Origin: Croceibacterium soli
Lineage (GTDB): Bacteria > Pseudomonadota > Alphaproteobacteria > Sphingomonadales > Sphingomonadaceae
Direction of reading: 5' to 3'
Assembly: GCF_009828065.1 (NCBI RefSeq)
Contig: NZ_WTYK01000002.1
Location: 434,001 to 498,000 of the forward strand
DNA length: 64,000 nt
In this document: positions 17,938-29,356 of the stretch, one piece after another
Layout of the letters: every line of letters starts with the position of its first letter
How positions within the stretch are numbered: position 1 is the first letter of the stretch
Program-made: the position numbers and the translations under genes
The notes under the pieces: generated by a model
Told to the model about the DNA's origin: nothing
Databases searched by the model: none
The model's input: the letters and a program-made list of their open reading frames with translations, nothing else

Positions 17938-18305
17938 CACAGCACCTCCGGAGCAAGCGAGATGATCTTCATGAAACCCTTGGAGCGCAGCTCGCGCACG
18001 ACCGGGCCGAAGATACGGGTGCCGATCGGCTCCTCGTTCTTGTTCACGAGCACCGCCGCATTGGTGTCGAAGCGGATCACGCTGCCGTCGGCGCGGCGCA
18101 CGTCCTTGCGGGTGCGAACGATCACCGCACGGTGAACGTCGCCCTTCTTCACGCGGGCACGCGGCTGCGCCTCCTTCACGGAGACGACGATCACGTCGCC
18201 GACGCTCGCGGTCCGACGCTTCGACCCGCCCAGCACCTTGATGCACTGGACGCGCTTCGCGCCGCTGTTGTCCGCGACGTCGAGATTGGACTGCATCTGG
18301 ATCAT
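17937..18305 (-). CDS. rplN: 50S ribosomal protein L14 (uL14)
   Basis: Subunit-bridge protein. From ATG 18305 the protein has the standard 122 residues, starting [20 protein letters not shown] and containing [20 protein letters not shown]. The frame extends upstream to 18356, but those residues have no L14 counterpart. Confidence 0.98.
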   Translation of the reverse strand: MIQMQSNLDVADNSGAKRVQCIKVLGGSKRRTASVGDVIVVSVKEAQPRARVKKGDVHRAVIVRTRKDVRRADGSVIRFDTNAAVLVNKNEEPIGTRIFGPVVRELRSKGFMKIISLAPEVL

Positions 18306-18377
18306 CGATCCGGTTTCCTTCTCATCGGCTTGCCGGAACGAGTCCGGCAGTTCCAAAAAACGTCTGTTGCCGTAACC

Positions 18378-18668
18378 TTAGTTACCGGCGGCTTCGACCT
18401 CGATGTCGGCTTCGAAAGCCACACCCTTGCCGGCCTGCACCCGATCGAGCACCTTCCAGGTCTTGGTCTTCGAAATGGGGCGGGTCTCTTCGATCCGCAC
18501 CTGATCGCCAGGCTTGAAGGCGTTGTCCTCGTCGTGTGCGTGGTACTTCTTCGAGCGGCGGATGATCTTCCCGTACAGCGGGTGCTTCACCTTGCGCTCG
18601 ACCAGCACCGTAACGGTCTTGTCGGTCTTGTCGGAAACGACGGTCCCGATCAGGATACGCTTGGGCAT
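18378..18668 (-). CDS. rpsQ: 30S ribosomal protein S17 (uS17)
   Basis: 16S rRNA-binding OB-fold protein. [20 protein letters not shown], the [19 protein letters not shown] motif and [16 protein letters not shown] are diagnostic. At 96 residues it is slightly longer than the usual 84 owing to a short acidic C-terminal tail. Confidence 0.98.
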   Translation of the reverse strand: MPKRILIGTVVSDKTDKTVTVLVERKVKHPLYGKIIRRSKKYHAHDEDNAFKPGDQVRIEETRPISKTKTWKVLDRVQAGKGVAFEADIEVEAAGN

Positions 18669-18679
18669 CGTCTGGTTCC

Positions 18680-18901
18680 TTACTTCGCTTCGGCCGCGGC
18701 CTGGGCACCGTTGGTGCGCTCAGACTGCAGCGTCTTGATGCGGGCGATCGCGCGGCGGACTTCCTTGATCCGCGCGGGACGCTCCAGCTGGTTCGTGGCC
18801 GACTGGAAGCGCAGGTTGAACTGCTCGCGCTTCAGCTCGGTGAGCTGCGCGGCGAGCTGGTCGTCGCTCTTCGTCCGCAGGTCTTCAATCTTGGCGGCCA
18901 T
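18680..18901 (-). CDS. rpmC: 50S ribosomal protein L29 (uL29)
   Basis: Exit-tunnel protein that helps dock SRP and trigger factor. The 73-residue protein reads [20 protein letters not shown] and has the signature [20 protein letters not shown]. The start is fixed by the one-base overlap (TAATG) with the rplP stop. Confidence 0.98.
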   Translation of the reverse strand: MAAKIEDLRTKSDDQLAAQLTELKREQFNLRFQSATNQLERPARIKEVRRAIARIKTLQSERTNGAQAAAEAK

Positions 18902-19335
18902 TATTCGCCTCCCAGGTGCGAGGTGTCGCCGAGACGGGCGACGACCTTGGTCTTGATCGGCAGCTTCATCGCGGCGCGGCTGAAAGCCTCGGCTGCGAGC
19001 GGACCGGAAACGCCGTCCAGCTCGAACAGGATCCGGCCCGGCTTCACGCGGGCGGCCCAGTATTCGACCGAGCCCTTGCCCTTGCCCTGACGGACTTCGG
19101 CAGGCTTCTTCGATACCGGCACGTCCGGGAACACGCGGATCCACAAACGCCCCTGGCGCTTGATGTGACGCGTGATCGCGCGGCGGGCCGCTTCGATCTG
19201 GCGCGCGGTGATCCGCTCGGGCTCCAGGGCCTTGAGGCCGTAGGAGCCGAAGTTCAGGTCCGTGCCACCCTTGGCCAGGCCGTGGATGCGGCCCTTGAAA
19301 GCCTTGCGGAACTTGGTTTTTTTCGGTTGCAGCAT
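18901..19335 (-). CDS. rplP: 50S ribosomal protein L16 (uL16)
   Basis: Central-protuberance protein near the A-site tRNA. The 144-residue protein starts [20 protein letters not shown] and contains [20 protein letters not shown] and [20 protein letters not shown]. The Arg of the hydroxylatable 81-region (MGKGKG-like RQGKGKG) is present. Confidence 0.99.
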   Translation of the reverse strand: MLQPKKTKFRKAFKGRIHGLAKGGTDLNFGSYGLKALEPERITARQIEAARRAITRHIKRQGRLWIRVFPDVPVSKKPAEVRQGKGKGSVEYWAARVKPGRILFELDGVSGPLAAEAFSRAAMKLPIKTKVVARLGDTSHLGGE

Positions 19336-19356
19336 GATCTTTACTCAGTCCTGCGA

Positions 19357-20052
19357 TCAGCGTGCCGGACGGACGCCGGAGGTTTGAGCCTCCATCATCA
19401 GCCGGTCTTGCGCCATCGGGTCGTGGCCGAGAATCTCGCCCTTAAACACCCACACCTTAATGCCGATGATACCGTACGCGGTGAGCGCTTCGGCTTCGGC
19501 ATAGTCGACATTGGCGCGCAGCGTGTGCAGCGGCACCCGGCCCTCGCGGTACTGTTCGACGCGGGCGATCTCGGCGCCGCCGAGACGGCCGCCGCACATG
19601 ATCTTGATGCCTTCGGCACCGAGACGCATGGCCGACTGCATCGCGCGCTTCATCGCCCGGCGGAACGCCACGCGGCGGATCAGCTGGTCGGCGATGCCCT
19701 GGGCGACGAGCTTGGCGTCGATCTCCGGCTTGCGGATCTCGACGATGTTCAGCTTCACTTCGCTGGCGGTGATCTTCGCGAGCTTGGAGCGGAGCTTCTC
19801 GATGTCCGCGCCCTTCTTGCCGATGATGACGCCGGGGCGTGCTGCGTAGATCGAAATGCGGCACAGCTTCGCCGGACGCTCGATCACCACCTTGGAGATC
19901 GCCGCCTGCGGCAGCGAGCTGATGATGAACTTGCGGATCTCGATGTCTTCCTTGAGCAGCTGCTGGTAATCGCGCCCTTCGGCGTACCAGCGGCTGTCCC
20001 AGGTCCGGTTGATCTGCAGGCGCAGCCCGATCGGGTTTGATTTATGACCCAT
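19357..20052 (-). CDS. rpsC: 30S ribosomal protein S3 (uS3)
   Basis: mRNA-entry protein with helicase activity. From ATG 20052 it has 231 residues, starting [20 protein letters not shown]; the KH domain motif [18 protein letters not shown] and [15 protein letters not shown] are present. The frame extends 26 residues upstream over the end of rplV, without homology. Confidence 0.98.
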   Translation of the reverse strand: MGHKSNPIGLRLQINRTWDSRWYAEGRDYQQLLKEDIEIRKFIISSLPQAAISKVVIERPAKLCRISIYAARPGVIIGKKGADIEKLRSKLAKITASEVKLNIVEIRKPEIDAKLVAQGIADQLIRRVAFRRAMKRAMQSAMRLGAEGIKIMCGGRLGGAEIARVEQYREGRVPLHTLRANVDYAEAEALTAYGIIGIKVWVFKGEILGHDPMAQDRLMMEAQTSGVRPAR

Positions 20053-20053
20053 C

Positions 20054-20434
20054 TTAAGCCTCTTCTTCCTGCTCGCGAACGACGATCCGCAGCCGGCTGA
20101 ACGGCTTGAGGATGCGCGTGGACTTGCCACGGCCGCGCGTGGCGAAACGCTTCATGGTCACCGACTTGCCGACCGAAGCTTCGGCCACGACTAGAGCGTC
20201 GACGTCCAGGTTGTGGTTGTTCTCCGCATTGGCGATCGCCGAAGCGAGCACCTTCTGCGCATCCCGTGCCATGCCGCGCTTCGAGAACGCGAGGATGTTC
20301 AACGCATCCTCCGCCTTCTTGCCGCGGATCAGGGCGGCCACGAGGTTCAGCTTCTGCGCGGAACCACGGATCGTGGTGCCGACGGCCAGAGCCTCGTTGT
20401 CGCCGACGCGACGGGGAGCCTTCTGCTTGCCCAT
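20054..20434 (-). CDS. rplV: 50S ribosomal protein L22 (uL22)
   Basis: Exit-tunnel protein. The 126-residue protein contains [20 protein letters not shown] and the beta-hairpin region [20 protein letters not shown]. Its start overlaps the rpsS stop by one base. Confidence 0.98.
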   Translation of the reverse strand: MGKQKAPRRVGDNEALAVGTTIRGSAQKLNLVAALIRGKKAEDALNILAFSKRGMARDAQKVLASAIANAENNHNLDVDALVVAEASVGKSVTMKRFATRGRGKSTRILKPFSRLRIVVREQEEEA

Positions 20435-20709
20435 TAGCGCTTACCCTTCTTGTCGGCAGCGTGACCCGGGAAGTTCCGCGTGGGTGCGAACTCGCCGAGC
20501 TTGTGGCCGACCATGTCTTCGTTGACGGAGACGGGGATGAACTTCTGACCGTTGTAGACGCTGAACGTCAGGCCGACGAAATCCGGCAGGATCGTCGAGC
20601 GGCGCGACCAGGTCTTGATCGGCGCGCGGCCGCCAGCTTCCTGAGCGGTCTGCGCCTTTTTCAGCAGGTGCAGGTCGACGAACGGACCTTTCCAGACGGA
20701 ACGAGCCAT
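20434..20709 (-). CDS. rpsS: 30S ribosomal protein S19 (uS19)
   Basis: Head protein of the small subunit. [20 protein letters not shown], the [20 protein letters not shown] and [20 protein letters not shown] segments are diagnostic; length 91 is normal. Confidence 0.99.
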   Translation of the reverse strand: MARSVWKGPFVDLHLLKKAQTAQEAGGRAPIKTWSRRSTILPDFVGLTFSVYNGQKFIPVSVNEDMVGHKLGEFAPTRNFPGHAADKKGKR

Positions 20710-20715
20710 GGCGGA

Positions 20716-21552
20716 TTACCTCTTCTTCTTCGCGTGGCGCGAACGGATGATCATCTTGTCCGTCTGCTTGTTGTTGCGGGTCCGGGCGCCCTTGGTCGGC
20801 TTGCCCCACGGAGTGACCGGGTGACGGCCGCCCGAGGTCCGGCCTTCACCACCGCCGTGCGGGTGGTCGACCGGGTTCTTGGCGACACCGCGGGTCAGCG
20901 GCTTCACGCCCATCCACCGGCGACGGCCGGCCTTGGCCAGCGTCTGGTTGGAGTTGTCGGGGTTCGAAACCGCGCCAACCGTGCCCATGCAGTCGGCCCG
21001 AAGGTAACGCTGCTCACCCGAGTTGAGGCGGACGATGACCATGCCCCGGTCGCGACCGACGAGTTGGACATAAGTGCCTGCCGAACGGGCGATCTGGCCG
21101 CCCTTGCCCGGCTTCATCTCGATGTTGTGGCAGATCGTGCCGACCGGCATCTGGCCGAGAAGCATGGCATTGCCCGGCTTCACGTCCACGCGCTCGCCGG
21201 CAACGATCTTGTCGCCCGGAGCAACGCGCTGCGGGGCCAGGATGTAAGCCTGCTCGCCGTCTTCGTAGTTGATCAGCGCAATGAATGCGGTCCGGTTGGG
21301 ATCGTACTCGAGCCGTTCGACCGTGCCTTCGACGCCCCACTTGCGGCGCTTGAAGTCAACAAAGCGGTACTTCTGCTTGTGACCGCCGCCGATGCCACGC
21401 GAGGTGACATGGCCCTTGTTGTTGCGGCCGCCGGTCTTGCGCTTGCCTTCGGTCAGCGCCTTGACGGGCTTGCCCTTGTGCAGCGACGACTTGTCGACGA
21501 GGATCAGGCCGCGGCGCGCCGGGCTGGTCGGTTTATAGTTCTTGAGTGCCAT
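20716..21552 (-). CDS. rplB: 50S ribosomal protein L2 (uL2)
   Basis: Core large-subunit protein needed for peptidyl transferase assembly. The 278-residue protein has [20 protein letters not shown], the [20 protein letters not shown] segment and the catalytic-region [20 protein letters not shown] containing the conserved His. Confidence 0.99.
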   Translation of the reverse strand: MALKNYKPTSPARRGLILVDKSSLHKGKPVKALTEGKRKTGGRNNKGHVTSRGIGGGHKQKYRFVDFKRRKWGVEGTVERLEYDPNRTAFIALINYEDGEQAYILAPQRVAPGDKIVAGERVDVKPGNAMLLGQMPVGTICHNIEMKPGKGGQIARSAGTYVQLVGRDRGMVIVRLNSGEQRYLRADCMGTVGAVSNPDNSNQTLAKAGRRRWMGVKPLTRGVAKNPVDHPHGGGEGRTSGGRHPVTPWGKPTKGARTRNNKQTDKMIIRSRHAKKKR

Positions 21553-21562
21553 CGTCCGGTCC

Positions 21563-21874
21563 TCAGATACCGCTGGTGATGTCGATCGAGTCCTGGCCTT
21601 CGACCAGGGTCACAATCGCCTTCTTGAAGTCGGAACGCTTGTAGGGCTTGCCCTTCCAGCGCTTGGTCTTGCCCTTCGACACGATCGTGTTCACGCTCTT
21701 CACCTTGCGGTCGAACAGCGCTTCCACCGCTTCCTTGATCTGCGGCTTGGTCGCATCGCCAGCCACCTTGAACACGACGGCGTTGAACTCGGAAGCCATG
21801 GTCGACTTCTCGGTGATGTGCGGAGCGAGGATCACGTCGTAGTGACGCGCATCGATTTCCTGGGTCTTAGCCAT
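21563..21874 (-). CDS. rplW: 50S ribosomal protein L23 (uL23)
   Basis: Exit-tunnel docking site for trigger factor and SRP. The 103-residue protein has [20 protein letters not shown] and [20 protein letters not shown]. Its start overlaps the rplD end by 8 bases. Confidence 0.98.
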   Translation of the reverse strand: MAKTQEIDARHYDVILAPHITEKSTMASEFNAVVFKVAGDATKPQIKEAVEALFDRKVKSVNTIVSKGKTKRWKGKPYKRSDFKKAIVTLVEGQDSIDITSGI

Positions 21875-22490
21875 TGAAGCGCGCCTCCAGCTTTTCGATC
21901 GCCGCCTTGGTAAGGACCAGCGTGTCGTGCTTCAGGATGTCGTAAACGTTGGCGCCGGCAGCCGGCATCACGTTGACGCCGGGCAGGTTGCCCGCGGCCA
22001 GCTTGAAGCCGTTCTCGACGGTTTCGCCGTCGATCACCAGCACCTTGCCGTTCCAGCCGTTCTTGCCGAAGGTTTCGGCCAGGGCCTTGGTCTTGGCATC
22101 GCTCAGTTCGAGGCTGTCGACGACCACGAGGCCATCCTTAGCCTTGCTCGAAAGAGCCATCCGCAGGCCGAGTGCACGGACCTTCTTGTTCAGCGACTGC
22201 TCGAATTCACGCTTGCGCGCGCCGTGAGCCTTACCACCGCCGATGAAGATCGGAGCGGCACGGTCGCCGTGACGGGCAGTGCCCCCGCCCTTCTGCTTGC
22301 CGTACTTCTTGCCGGTGCGTGCCACGTCCGACCGCTCGCGAGTGGCGCGGGCAGTGCCGCGACGGTTCTCGAGCTGCCAGGTGACGACGCGGTGCAGGAT
22401 GTCGGCGCGCGGCTCGACACCGAAAACGGCATCGTTGAGCTCGATATCGCCCGAGGCATTGCCGTCGAGTTTTTGGACCTTCACCTTCAC
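21867..22490 (-). CDS. rplD: 50S ribosomal protein L4 (uL4)
   Basis: Large-subunit tunnel protein; in E. coli it also represses the S10 operon. The 207-residue protein has [20 protein letters not shown], the [20 protein letters not shown] loop and the [20 protein letters not shown] segment. Whether it autoregulates through the hairpins near rpsJ-rplC is unknown. Confidence 0.98.
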   Translation of the reverse strand: MKVKVQKLDGNASGDIELNDAVFGVEPRADILHRVVTWQLENRRGTARATRERSDVARTGKKYGKQKGGGTARHGDRAAPIFIGGGKAHGARKREFEQSLNKKVRALGLRMALSSKAKDGLVVVDSLELSDAKTKALAETFGKNGWNGKVLVIDGETVENGFKLAAGNLPGVNVMPAAGANVYDILKHDTLVLTKAAIEKLEARFNG

Positions 22491-22493
22491 GGA

Positions 22494-23384
22494 TCAGCCC
22501 TCCTTGCCATCATCGCCGGCGGGCGCGGAGCCCTCGGCAGCGTTGTTCTCATTCACGGCGGGGGTGACGTCGTCACCGGCACCGGCCTGCTGTTCGTCGA
22601 GCAGCTTTGCTTCCTGCTCGGCGGTCAGGGCGGTGTTGTCCTCGTGCGCGGCGGCGCTCTCGACGAGACCGGCCGGCGCTTCCTGATGCTCGGGAGCAGT
22701 GCTCTTCTTCTCGAGGATCGCACCCGGGAACGGAGCGCCTTCCGGCATCGGCAGCTTGACCGCGTCGCGAACCAGCAGCCAGGCGTTCTTCGAACCAGGG
22801 ACGGAGCCCTTCACGAAGATCAGGCCGCGGTCGGCGTCCGTGCGAACCACTTCGAGGTTCTGCTGCGTACGCTGACGGTCGCCCATGTGGCCGGCCATCT
22901 TCTTGTTCTTGAAGACCTTGCCCGGATCCTGCCGCTGACCGGTGGAACCGTGAGCACGGTGGCTGACCGAGACGCCGTGCGTCGCGCGCATGCCGCCGAA
23001 GCCCCAGCGCTTCATCGCACCGGCAAAACCCTTGCCCTGCGTGTGGCCGGTGACGTCGACCATCTGACCGGCAACGAAGTGCTCGGCGCTGATCGTGGAA
23101 CCGACCGGCAGCAGCGCGTCTTCGCCGGCGAGACGGAACTCGGCGACTTTCTTCTTGAGCGACACCTGAGCCTTCGCGAAATGCTCGCGCTGCGGCTTGG
23201 CGACGTTCTTCTGCTTGGCTTCGCCCGAACCGACCTGGAGAGCGACGTAACCGTCACGATCCGCGGTGCGATGCGAAACAACCTGGCAATCTTCGAGCGC
23301 CAGGACAGTGACCGGCACGTGGCGGCCGTCTTCCTGGAACAGGCGGGTCATCCCGACTTTCTTAGCGATCACGCCAGTGCGCAT
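22494..23384 (-). CDS. rplC: 50S ribosomal protein L3 (uL3) with acidic C-terminal extension
   Basis: Early-assembly protein near the peptidyl transferase centre. The conserved L3 part (about 1-225) has [20 protein letters not shown], the [20 protein letters not shown] segment and [20 protein letters not shown] with the methylatable Gln region. It is followed by about 70 residues of Ala/Glu/Asp-rich sequence (for example [20 protein letters not shown]), giving 296 residues against about 209 in E. coli. The tail is of unknown function. Confidence 0.98.
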   Translation of the reverse strand: MRTGVIAKKVGMTRLFQEDGRHVPVTVLALEDCQVVSHRTADRDGYVALQVGSGEAKQKNVAKPQREHFAKAQVSLKKKVAEFRLAGEDALLPVGSTISAEHFVAGQMVDVTGHTQGKGFAGAMKRWGFGGMRATHGVSVSHRAHGSTGQRQDPGKVFKNKKMAGHMGDRQRTQQNLEVVRTDADRGLIFVKGSVPGSKNAWLLVRDAVKLPMPEGAPFPGAILEKKSTAPEHQEAPAGLVESAAAHEDNTALTAEQEAKLLDEQQAGAGDDVTPAVNENNAAEGSAPAGDDGKEG

Positions 23385-23641
23385 GATCCGTACTCCTTAA
23401 CAGAGGCACCCGGACCATTCCGGGTGCGTGGGGGCATCCCATCGAAGCAGCGCTTCGACGGGAGACCTTTCAGCCCAAATTTTCGTGCATCGCCCCGTCC
23501 GGGCTGAGTGCTTCCCGAAGGAAGCAAGACGGGGGACGCAGCCCGGCAGAGTGCCGGCGGTATCCCTATGTCGTCCGGCCGGAAGAACCGGCCTGGGAAA
23601 CCCTGCCGAGGCCCGCCTGCGCGAGCTCCCGGCCGACTGGC
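23385..23641 (-). promoter_or_regulatory. Structured 257-base leader between rpsJ and rplC
   Basis: An unusually long gap inside the S10 operon, with several inverted repeats on the minus strand: CCGGCACTCTGCCGG, GCTTCCTTCGGGAAGC, GAAGCGCTGCTTC and, closest to rplC, GCACCCGGAATGGTCCGGGTGC (at about 23405-23426). Pairing between GGCTGCGTCCCCCGTC and GCCCGGACGGGG regions is also possible. There is no T-run after the last hairpin and no clear promoter. It looks like a folded mRNA leader that could respond to a ribosomal protein. Confidence 0.45.
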
Positions 23642-23953
23642 TTACGCCAGCTTGATTTCCACGTTCACACCAGCGGCCAGATCGAGCTTCATGAGCGCAT
23701 CGACCGTCTGGGCGTTGGGCTGCACGATGTCGAGCAGCCGCTTGTAGGTACGCACTTCGAACTGCTCACGCGACTTCTTGTCGATGTGCGGGCCGCGAAG
23801 AACGGTGAATTTCTCGATGCGCGTCGGCAGAGGAATGGGGCCCCGGATGAGCGCGCCGGTGCGGCGTGCGGTGTCCGCGATCTCGCCAGTCGCCTGATCG
23901 AGCACGCGGTGATCGAAGGCCTTAAGGCGAATACGGATATTCTGAGCTTCCAT
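23642..23953 (-). CDS. rpsJ: 30S ribosomal protein S10 (uS10)
   Basis: Head protein and NusE partner in antitermination. The 103-residue protein contains [40 protein letters not shown] and the [21 protein letters not shown]-terminus. It is separated from tuf by two terminator-like hairpins and from rplC by a long leader. Confidence 0.99.
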   Translation of the reverse strand: MEAQNIRIRLKAFDHRVLDQATGEIADTARRTGALIRGPIPLPTRIEKFTVLRGPHIDKKSREQFEVRTYKRLLDIVQPNAQTVDALMKLDLAAGVNVEIKLA

Positions 23954-23993
23954 GTCCTACTACCGATGCGAAAGAGCCAAGGAGCCGTAGCCC

Positions 23994-24045
23994 CAAAAAA
24001 CAAGAGACCGCCCCGCCTCGCCGGTTTCCCGACCAAGGGGCGGCC
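23994..24045 (-). terminator. Second terminator-like hairpin before rpsJ
   Basis: On the minus strand GGCCGCCCC (24045-24037) pairs with GGGGCGGTC (24014-24006) and is followed by TCTTGTTTTTTGGGG. It ends only 41 bases before rpsJ, so it may act as an attenuator rather than a plain terminator. Confidence 0.6.
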
Positions 24046-24049
24046 CCCG

Positions 24050-24092
24050 AAAAACCTGGCCGGCGGAGACGAATCCCCGCCGGCGAGCCAGG
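24050..24092 (-). terminator. Intrinsic terminator of tuf
   Basis: On the minus strand CCTGGC-CGCCGGCGGGG and CTCCGCCGGCCAGG form a long GC-rich stem followed by TTTTTCGG. It starts 7 bases after the tuf stop. Confidence 0.8.
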
Positions 24093-24098
24093 CCTATA

Positions 24099-25289
24099 TT
24101 ACTTCGTGATCTTGCTGACAACCCCCGAACCGACGGTGCGGCCGCCTTCGCGAATTGCGAAACGGAGACCCTCATCCATCGCGATCGGAGCGATCAGCTT
24201 CACGCCGATCGTCACGTTGTCGCCCGGCATGACCATCTCGGTGCCCTCGGGGAGGACGACTTCGCCGGTCACGTCGGTGGTGCGGAAGTAGAACTGCGGG
24301 CGGTAGTTGGCGAAGAACGGCGTGTGACGGCCACCCTCGTCCTTCGACAGCACGTAGACTTCCGCGTTGAAGTCGGTGTGCGGCGTAACCGAACCCGGCT
24401 TCGCCAGAACTTGGCCACGCTCCACGTCGTCACGGCCGATGCCGCGGATCAGGGCGCCGATGTTGTCGCCGGCTTCACCGCGATCGAGCAGCTTGCGGAA
24501 CATCTCGACACCGGTGACGGTGGTCTTCTGCGTGTCCTTGATGCCGATGATCTCGACTTCGTCGCCGACGTTCACGATGCCGGTCTCGACACGGCCGGTG
24601 ACGACGGTACCGCGACCCGAGATCGAGAACACGTCCTCGATCGGCATCAGGAAGGGCTTGTCGATCGGACGATCGGGCTGCGGGATGTGATCGTCGACAG
24701 CCTTCATGAGCTCCATGATGGAGTTCTTGCCGATCTGCTCATCGCGACCTTCGAGAGCGGCCAGAGCCGAACCCTTGACGATCGGAATGTTGTCGCCGTC
24801 GAAGTCGTAGCTGGAAAGCAGCTCCCGCACTTCCAGTTCGACGAGTTCGAGGATTTCCTCGTCGTCGACCTGGTCGACCTTGTTCATGTACACGACCAGG
24901 GCCGGCACGCCGACCTGACGGGCGAGCAGGATGTGCTCGCGGGTCTGCGGCATGGGGCCGTCGGCAGCGTTCACAACCAGGATCGCGCCGTCCATCTGCG
25001 CGGCGCCGGTGATCATGTTCTTCACATAGTCGGCGTGGCCCGGGCAGTCGACGTGGGCGTAGTGACGGCCAGCGGTCTCATACTCGACGTGTGCGGTCGA
25101 GATGGTGATGCCGCGAGCGCGCTCTTCCGGCGCCTTGTCGATGTTCGCGAAGTCCACGGCAGCGCCGCCGAATTCTTCAGCCATCACCTTCGTGATCGCA
25201 GCGGTCAGCGTGGTCTTGCCGTGGTCGACGTGACCGATGGTGCCGATGTTGCAGTGCGGCTTGTTCCGCTGGAATTTTTCCTTGGCCAT
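24099..25289 (-). CDS. tuf: Elongation factor Tu
   Basis: GTPase that brings aminoacyl-tRNA to the ribosome. The 396-residue protein has the P-loop [28 protein letters not shown], the NKVDQVDD specificity motif and the three-domain length. It is the only tuf copy in the window. Downstream hairpins suggest it is transcribed with fusA and largely terminated before rpsJ. Confidence 0.99.
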   Translation of the reverse strand: MAKEKFQRNKPHCNIGTIGHVDHGKTTLTAAITKVMAEEFGGAAVDFANIDKAPEERARGITISTAHVEYETAGRHYAHVDCPGHADYVKNMITGAAQMDGAILVVNAADGPMPQTREHILLARQVGVPALVVYMNKVDQVDDEEILELVELEVRELLSSYDFDGDNIPIVKGSALAALEGRDEQIGKNSIMELMKAVDDHIPQPDRPIDKPFLMPIEDVFSISGRGTVVTGRVETGIVNVGDEVEIIGIKDTQKTTVTGVEMFRKLLDRGEAGDNIGALIRGIGRDDVERGQVLAKPGSVTPHTDFNAEVYVLSKDEGGRHTPFFANYRPQFYFRTTDVTGEVVLPEGTEMVMPGDNVTIGVKLIAPIAMDEGLRFAIREGGRTVGSGVVSKITK

Positions 25290-25383
25290 TTGTCCTTAAC
25301 CTCTGTCTCGTGAGTTCGATTGCGTGCGGGGAACAAGGCGGCACCCGCTGAATCAGGCGCCGCCCCTAGACGCTTGCCCTGCC

Positions 25384-27477
<2,094 letters not shown>

Positions 27478-27591
27478 GGGGAAATTCCTCGGGTCGTGTC
27501 GGGGAGAGCCGATCGGCTCGCGCCCCATATGGTTACTTCTATGACCGTTTGAAGACCGGGGGCGAACCCCCGGCCTCAAGCGGTGCCCGGC

Positions 27592-28062
27592 CTACCAGCG
27601 ATAGTGGCTGAAGGCGCGGTTGGCGTCGGCCATGCGGTGCGCGTCTTCGCGCTTCTTCACCGCATTGCCGCGGTTGTTGGCCGCATCCATCAGCTCGCCC
27701 GAAAGGCGGGCCGCCATGGTGGTCTCGGCGCGGCCGCGGGCTGCGTTGATCAGCCAGCGGATCGCGAGAGCCTGAGCACGCTCGGGGCGAACCTCGACCG
27801 GCACCTGGTAAGTCGCACCGCCGACGCGGCGGCTGCGCACTTCGACCTGCGGCTTGATGTTGTTCAGCGCATCATGGAACACCGCAACCGGATCGGCCTT
27901 GGCGCGGGATTCGACCACTTCGAGAGCACCGTAAACGATACGCTCCGCAGTGGACTTCTTCCCGTCGTACATGAGGTTGTTCATGAACTTGGACAGGATC
28001 AGATCACCGAACTTGGGATCCGGCAGGATTTCCCGCTTCTCGGGACGACGACGACGTGACAT
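27592..28062 (-). CDS. rpsG: 30S ribosomal protein S7 (uS7)
   Basis: Head-assembly initiator. From ATG 28062 the protein has the standard 156 residues: [20 protein letters not shown], the [20 protein letters not shown] motif and [19 protein letters not shown]. The gap to rpsL is enlarged by palindromic repeats. Confidence 0.99.
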   Translation of the reverse strand: MSRRRRPEKREILPDPKFGDLILSKFMNNLMYDGKKSTAERIVYGALEVVESRAKADPVAVFHDALNNIKPQVEVRSRRVGGATYQVPVEVRPERAQALAIRWLINAARGRAETTMAARLSGELMDAANNRGNAVKKREDAHRMADANRAFSHYRW

Positions 28063-28102
28063 CGGTAATTCCTTTTTCGTGAGCCTTCCGCTTCCCCGTT
28101 CC

Positions 28103-28217
28103 GTCACCCCGGACTTGTTCCGGGGCCTATTTCACGGCCGGGTGCGGAGCTCGAAAGCCTTCGCAAACATCCGCACCTGGAGCCCGATGGATCCTGAAAC
28201 GCGTTCAGGATGACGGG
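28103..28217. repeat. Palindromic repeat (family B) between rpsL and rpsG
   Basis: GTCACCCCGGACTTGTTCCG and onward (28103-28126) and GGATCCTGAAACGCGTTCAG followed by GATGAC (about 28189-28214) frame a stretch of about 110 bases. They belong to the same family as the elements at 28667-29281 and lie inside the str operon. Confidence 0.75.
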
Positions 28218-28235
28218 TGAGGCACGGACGCCGCC

Positions 28236-28607
28236 TTATTTCGGACGCTTGGCGCCGTACTTGGAACGGCTCTGACGGCGGTCCTTAACACCCTGGGTGT
28301 CGAGCACGCCGCGCAGCACGTGATAGCGCACACCGGGAAGGTCGCGTACGCGGCCGCCACGGATCAGCACCACGGAGTGCTCCTGCAGGTTGTGCCCCTC
28401 GCCCGGGATGTAGGCGATGACTTCGCGCTGGTTGGTCAGGCGGATCTTGGCCACCTTGCGCAGCGCCGAGTTCGGCTTCTTCGGAGTCGTCGTGTAGACG
28501 CGGGTGCAGACACCGCGCTTCTGCGGGTTCTGGTCCATCGCAGGGACCTTGCTCTTGGCCTTCTGCGGAACACGGCCCAAACGGACCAGCTGGTTGATCG
28601 TCGGCAT
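28236..28607 (-). CDS. rpsL: 30S ribosomal protein S12 (uS12) with Arg88
   Basis: Decoding-centre protein. The 123-residue protein starts [20 protein letters not shown], has the [19 protein letters not shown] loop with Lys43 intact, and the [12 protein letters not shown] and [12 protein letters not shown] segments. In the second streptomycin-contact loop the sequence is [13 protein letters not shown], so position 88 is Arg (codon CGC) where E. coli and most bacteria have Lys. Lys88Arg in other species is a known streptomycin-resistance substitution; here it is probably the native state. First gene of the str operon. Confidence 0.99.
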   Translation of the reverse strand: MPTINQLVRLGRVPQKAKSKVPAMDQNPQKRGVCTRVYTTTPKKPNSALRKVAKIRLTNQREVIAYIPGEGHNLQEHSVVLIRGGRVRDLPGVRYHVLRGVLDTQGVKDRRQSRSKYGAKRPK

Positions 28608-28942
28608 AGAATCTCTTCACCGGTTAATTGACGCTACGGCGGCAAGGTGAAGCGGATCGACTGGCCGTCATCCTCGCGAAAGCGGGGATCGCCGTCCACA
28701 AGCGCGGGGCCTGCGGAACTCGGTCCCGGATCAAGTCCGGGACAGGCCTGAAACACTCCACCTGGCGCGCGAACGCCGGGTTACTTTGACGGCTGCCCCA
28801 TGAGCGTTTCCGCTCCAACAGAGAAGGGGCCTGGAGGATTCCGCGAATCCCCGTAAGGCCCCCGGGACATGACCGGCAATGTTCAGCTCTATTTGCCCGA
28901 GGCAGTTGCGGAGCGAACCCAGCCCTCACTCGGATGGCGCCG

Positions 28943-28971
28943 CCCTTAGGCCGGTTTGCCGCCCTGGTCAA
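28943..28971 (-). promoter_or_regulatory. Candidate sigma-70 promoter of the str operon
   Basis: On the minus strand TTGACC (28971-28966), a 17-base spacer and TAAGGG (28948-28943), about 335 bases before rpsL. The -35 and spacing match the rpsM promoter at 10949-10977. Repeats lie between it and rpsL, so they would be in the leader RNA. Confidence 0.45.
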
Positions 28972-29025
28972 GGACCGTGAGCGGCCGCGGCGCTTGTGCG
29001 CAGCGGCGCCTGCAGCACCAGGCTG

Positions 29026-29281
29026 GACCTGCGCTTGCGGAGCCATGGATCCCGGAACAAGTCCGGGATGACGAGGTGAGAGAGCCGCCGGGACTTGGCT
29101 TTTTCCTCGTCATTGCTGACGTCCGCTTGCCGCGGCGCCGGGCGATGGGAAAGCATCACCCTCCCCCTACTCGTCACCCCGGACTTGGTCCGGGGCCCAT
29201 TCCTCGGCCCGGAACGGACCTTCGATCCTCCGGGACCTGCGCTTGCGGAGCCATGGATCCCGGAACAAGTCCGGGATGACG
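29026..29281. repeat. Exact 48-base direct repeat (family B)
   Basis: Positions 29026-29073 and 29234-29281 are identical over 48 bases (both begin GACCTGCGCTTGCGGAGCC and end with CCGGGATGACG). Between them, at 29173-29200, lies an inverted unit (CACCCCGGACTTGGTCCGGG). The arrangement suggests recent duplication of one mobile palindromic element. Confidence 0.85.
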
Positions 29282-29356
29282 TGGAACAAGTGCGGAGGGA
29301 AAGCCCGGGATGAGGGTGAGTGTGGATGGCGAGACGGTATGCTGCCTCCTCGGCCG

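Larger units (their letters stand above)
28608..29356. other. 749-base intergenic region upstream of the str operon, rich in repeats
   Basis: No gene is supported here. It holds the leader and probable promoter of rpsL (28943-28971) and several family B palindromes: GTCATCCTCGCGAAAGCGGG (28667-28686), GGTCCCGGATCAAGTCCGGG (28722-28741), and units around 29042-29072, 29173-29200 and 29250-29280. The open frames across it are translated repeat DNA. The part from 28760 to 28940 shows no recognisable signal. Confidence 0.7.

Noticed and set aside
21927-23507. A 526-codon open frame opposite rplD and rplC
   Set aside because: Antisense shadow. The minus strand encodes clear L4 and L3, and the plus frame has no recognisable motif.
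28624-29046. A 140-codon minus-strand frame upstream of rpsL
   Set aside because: It is made of translated family B palindromes and shows no conserved protein segment.
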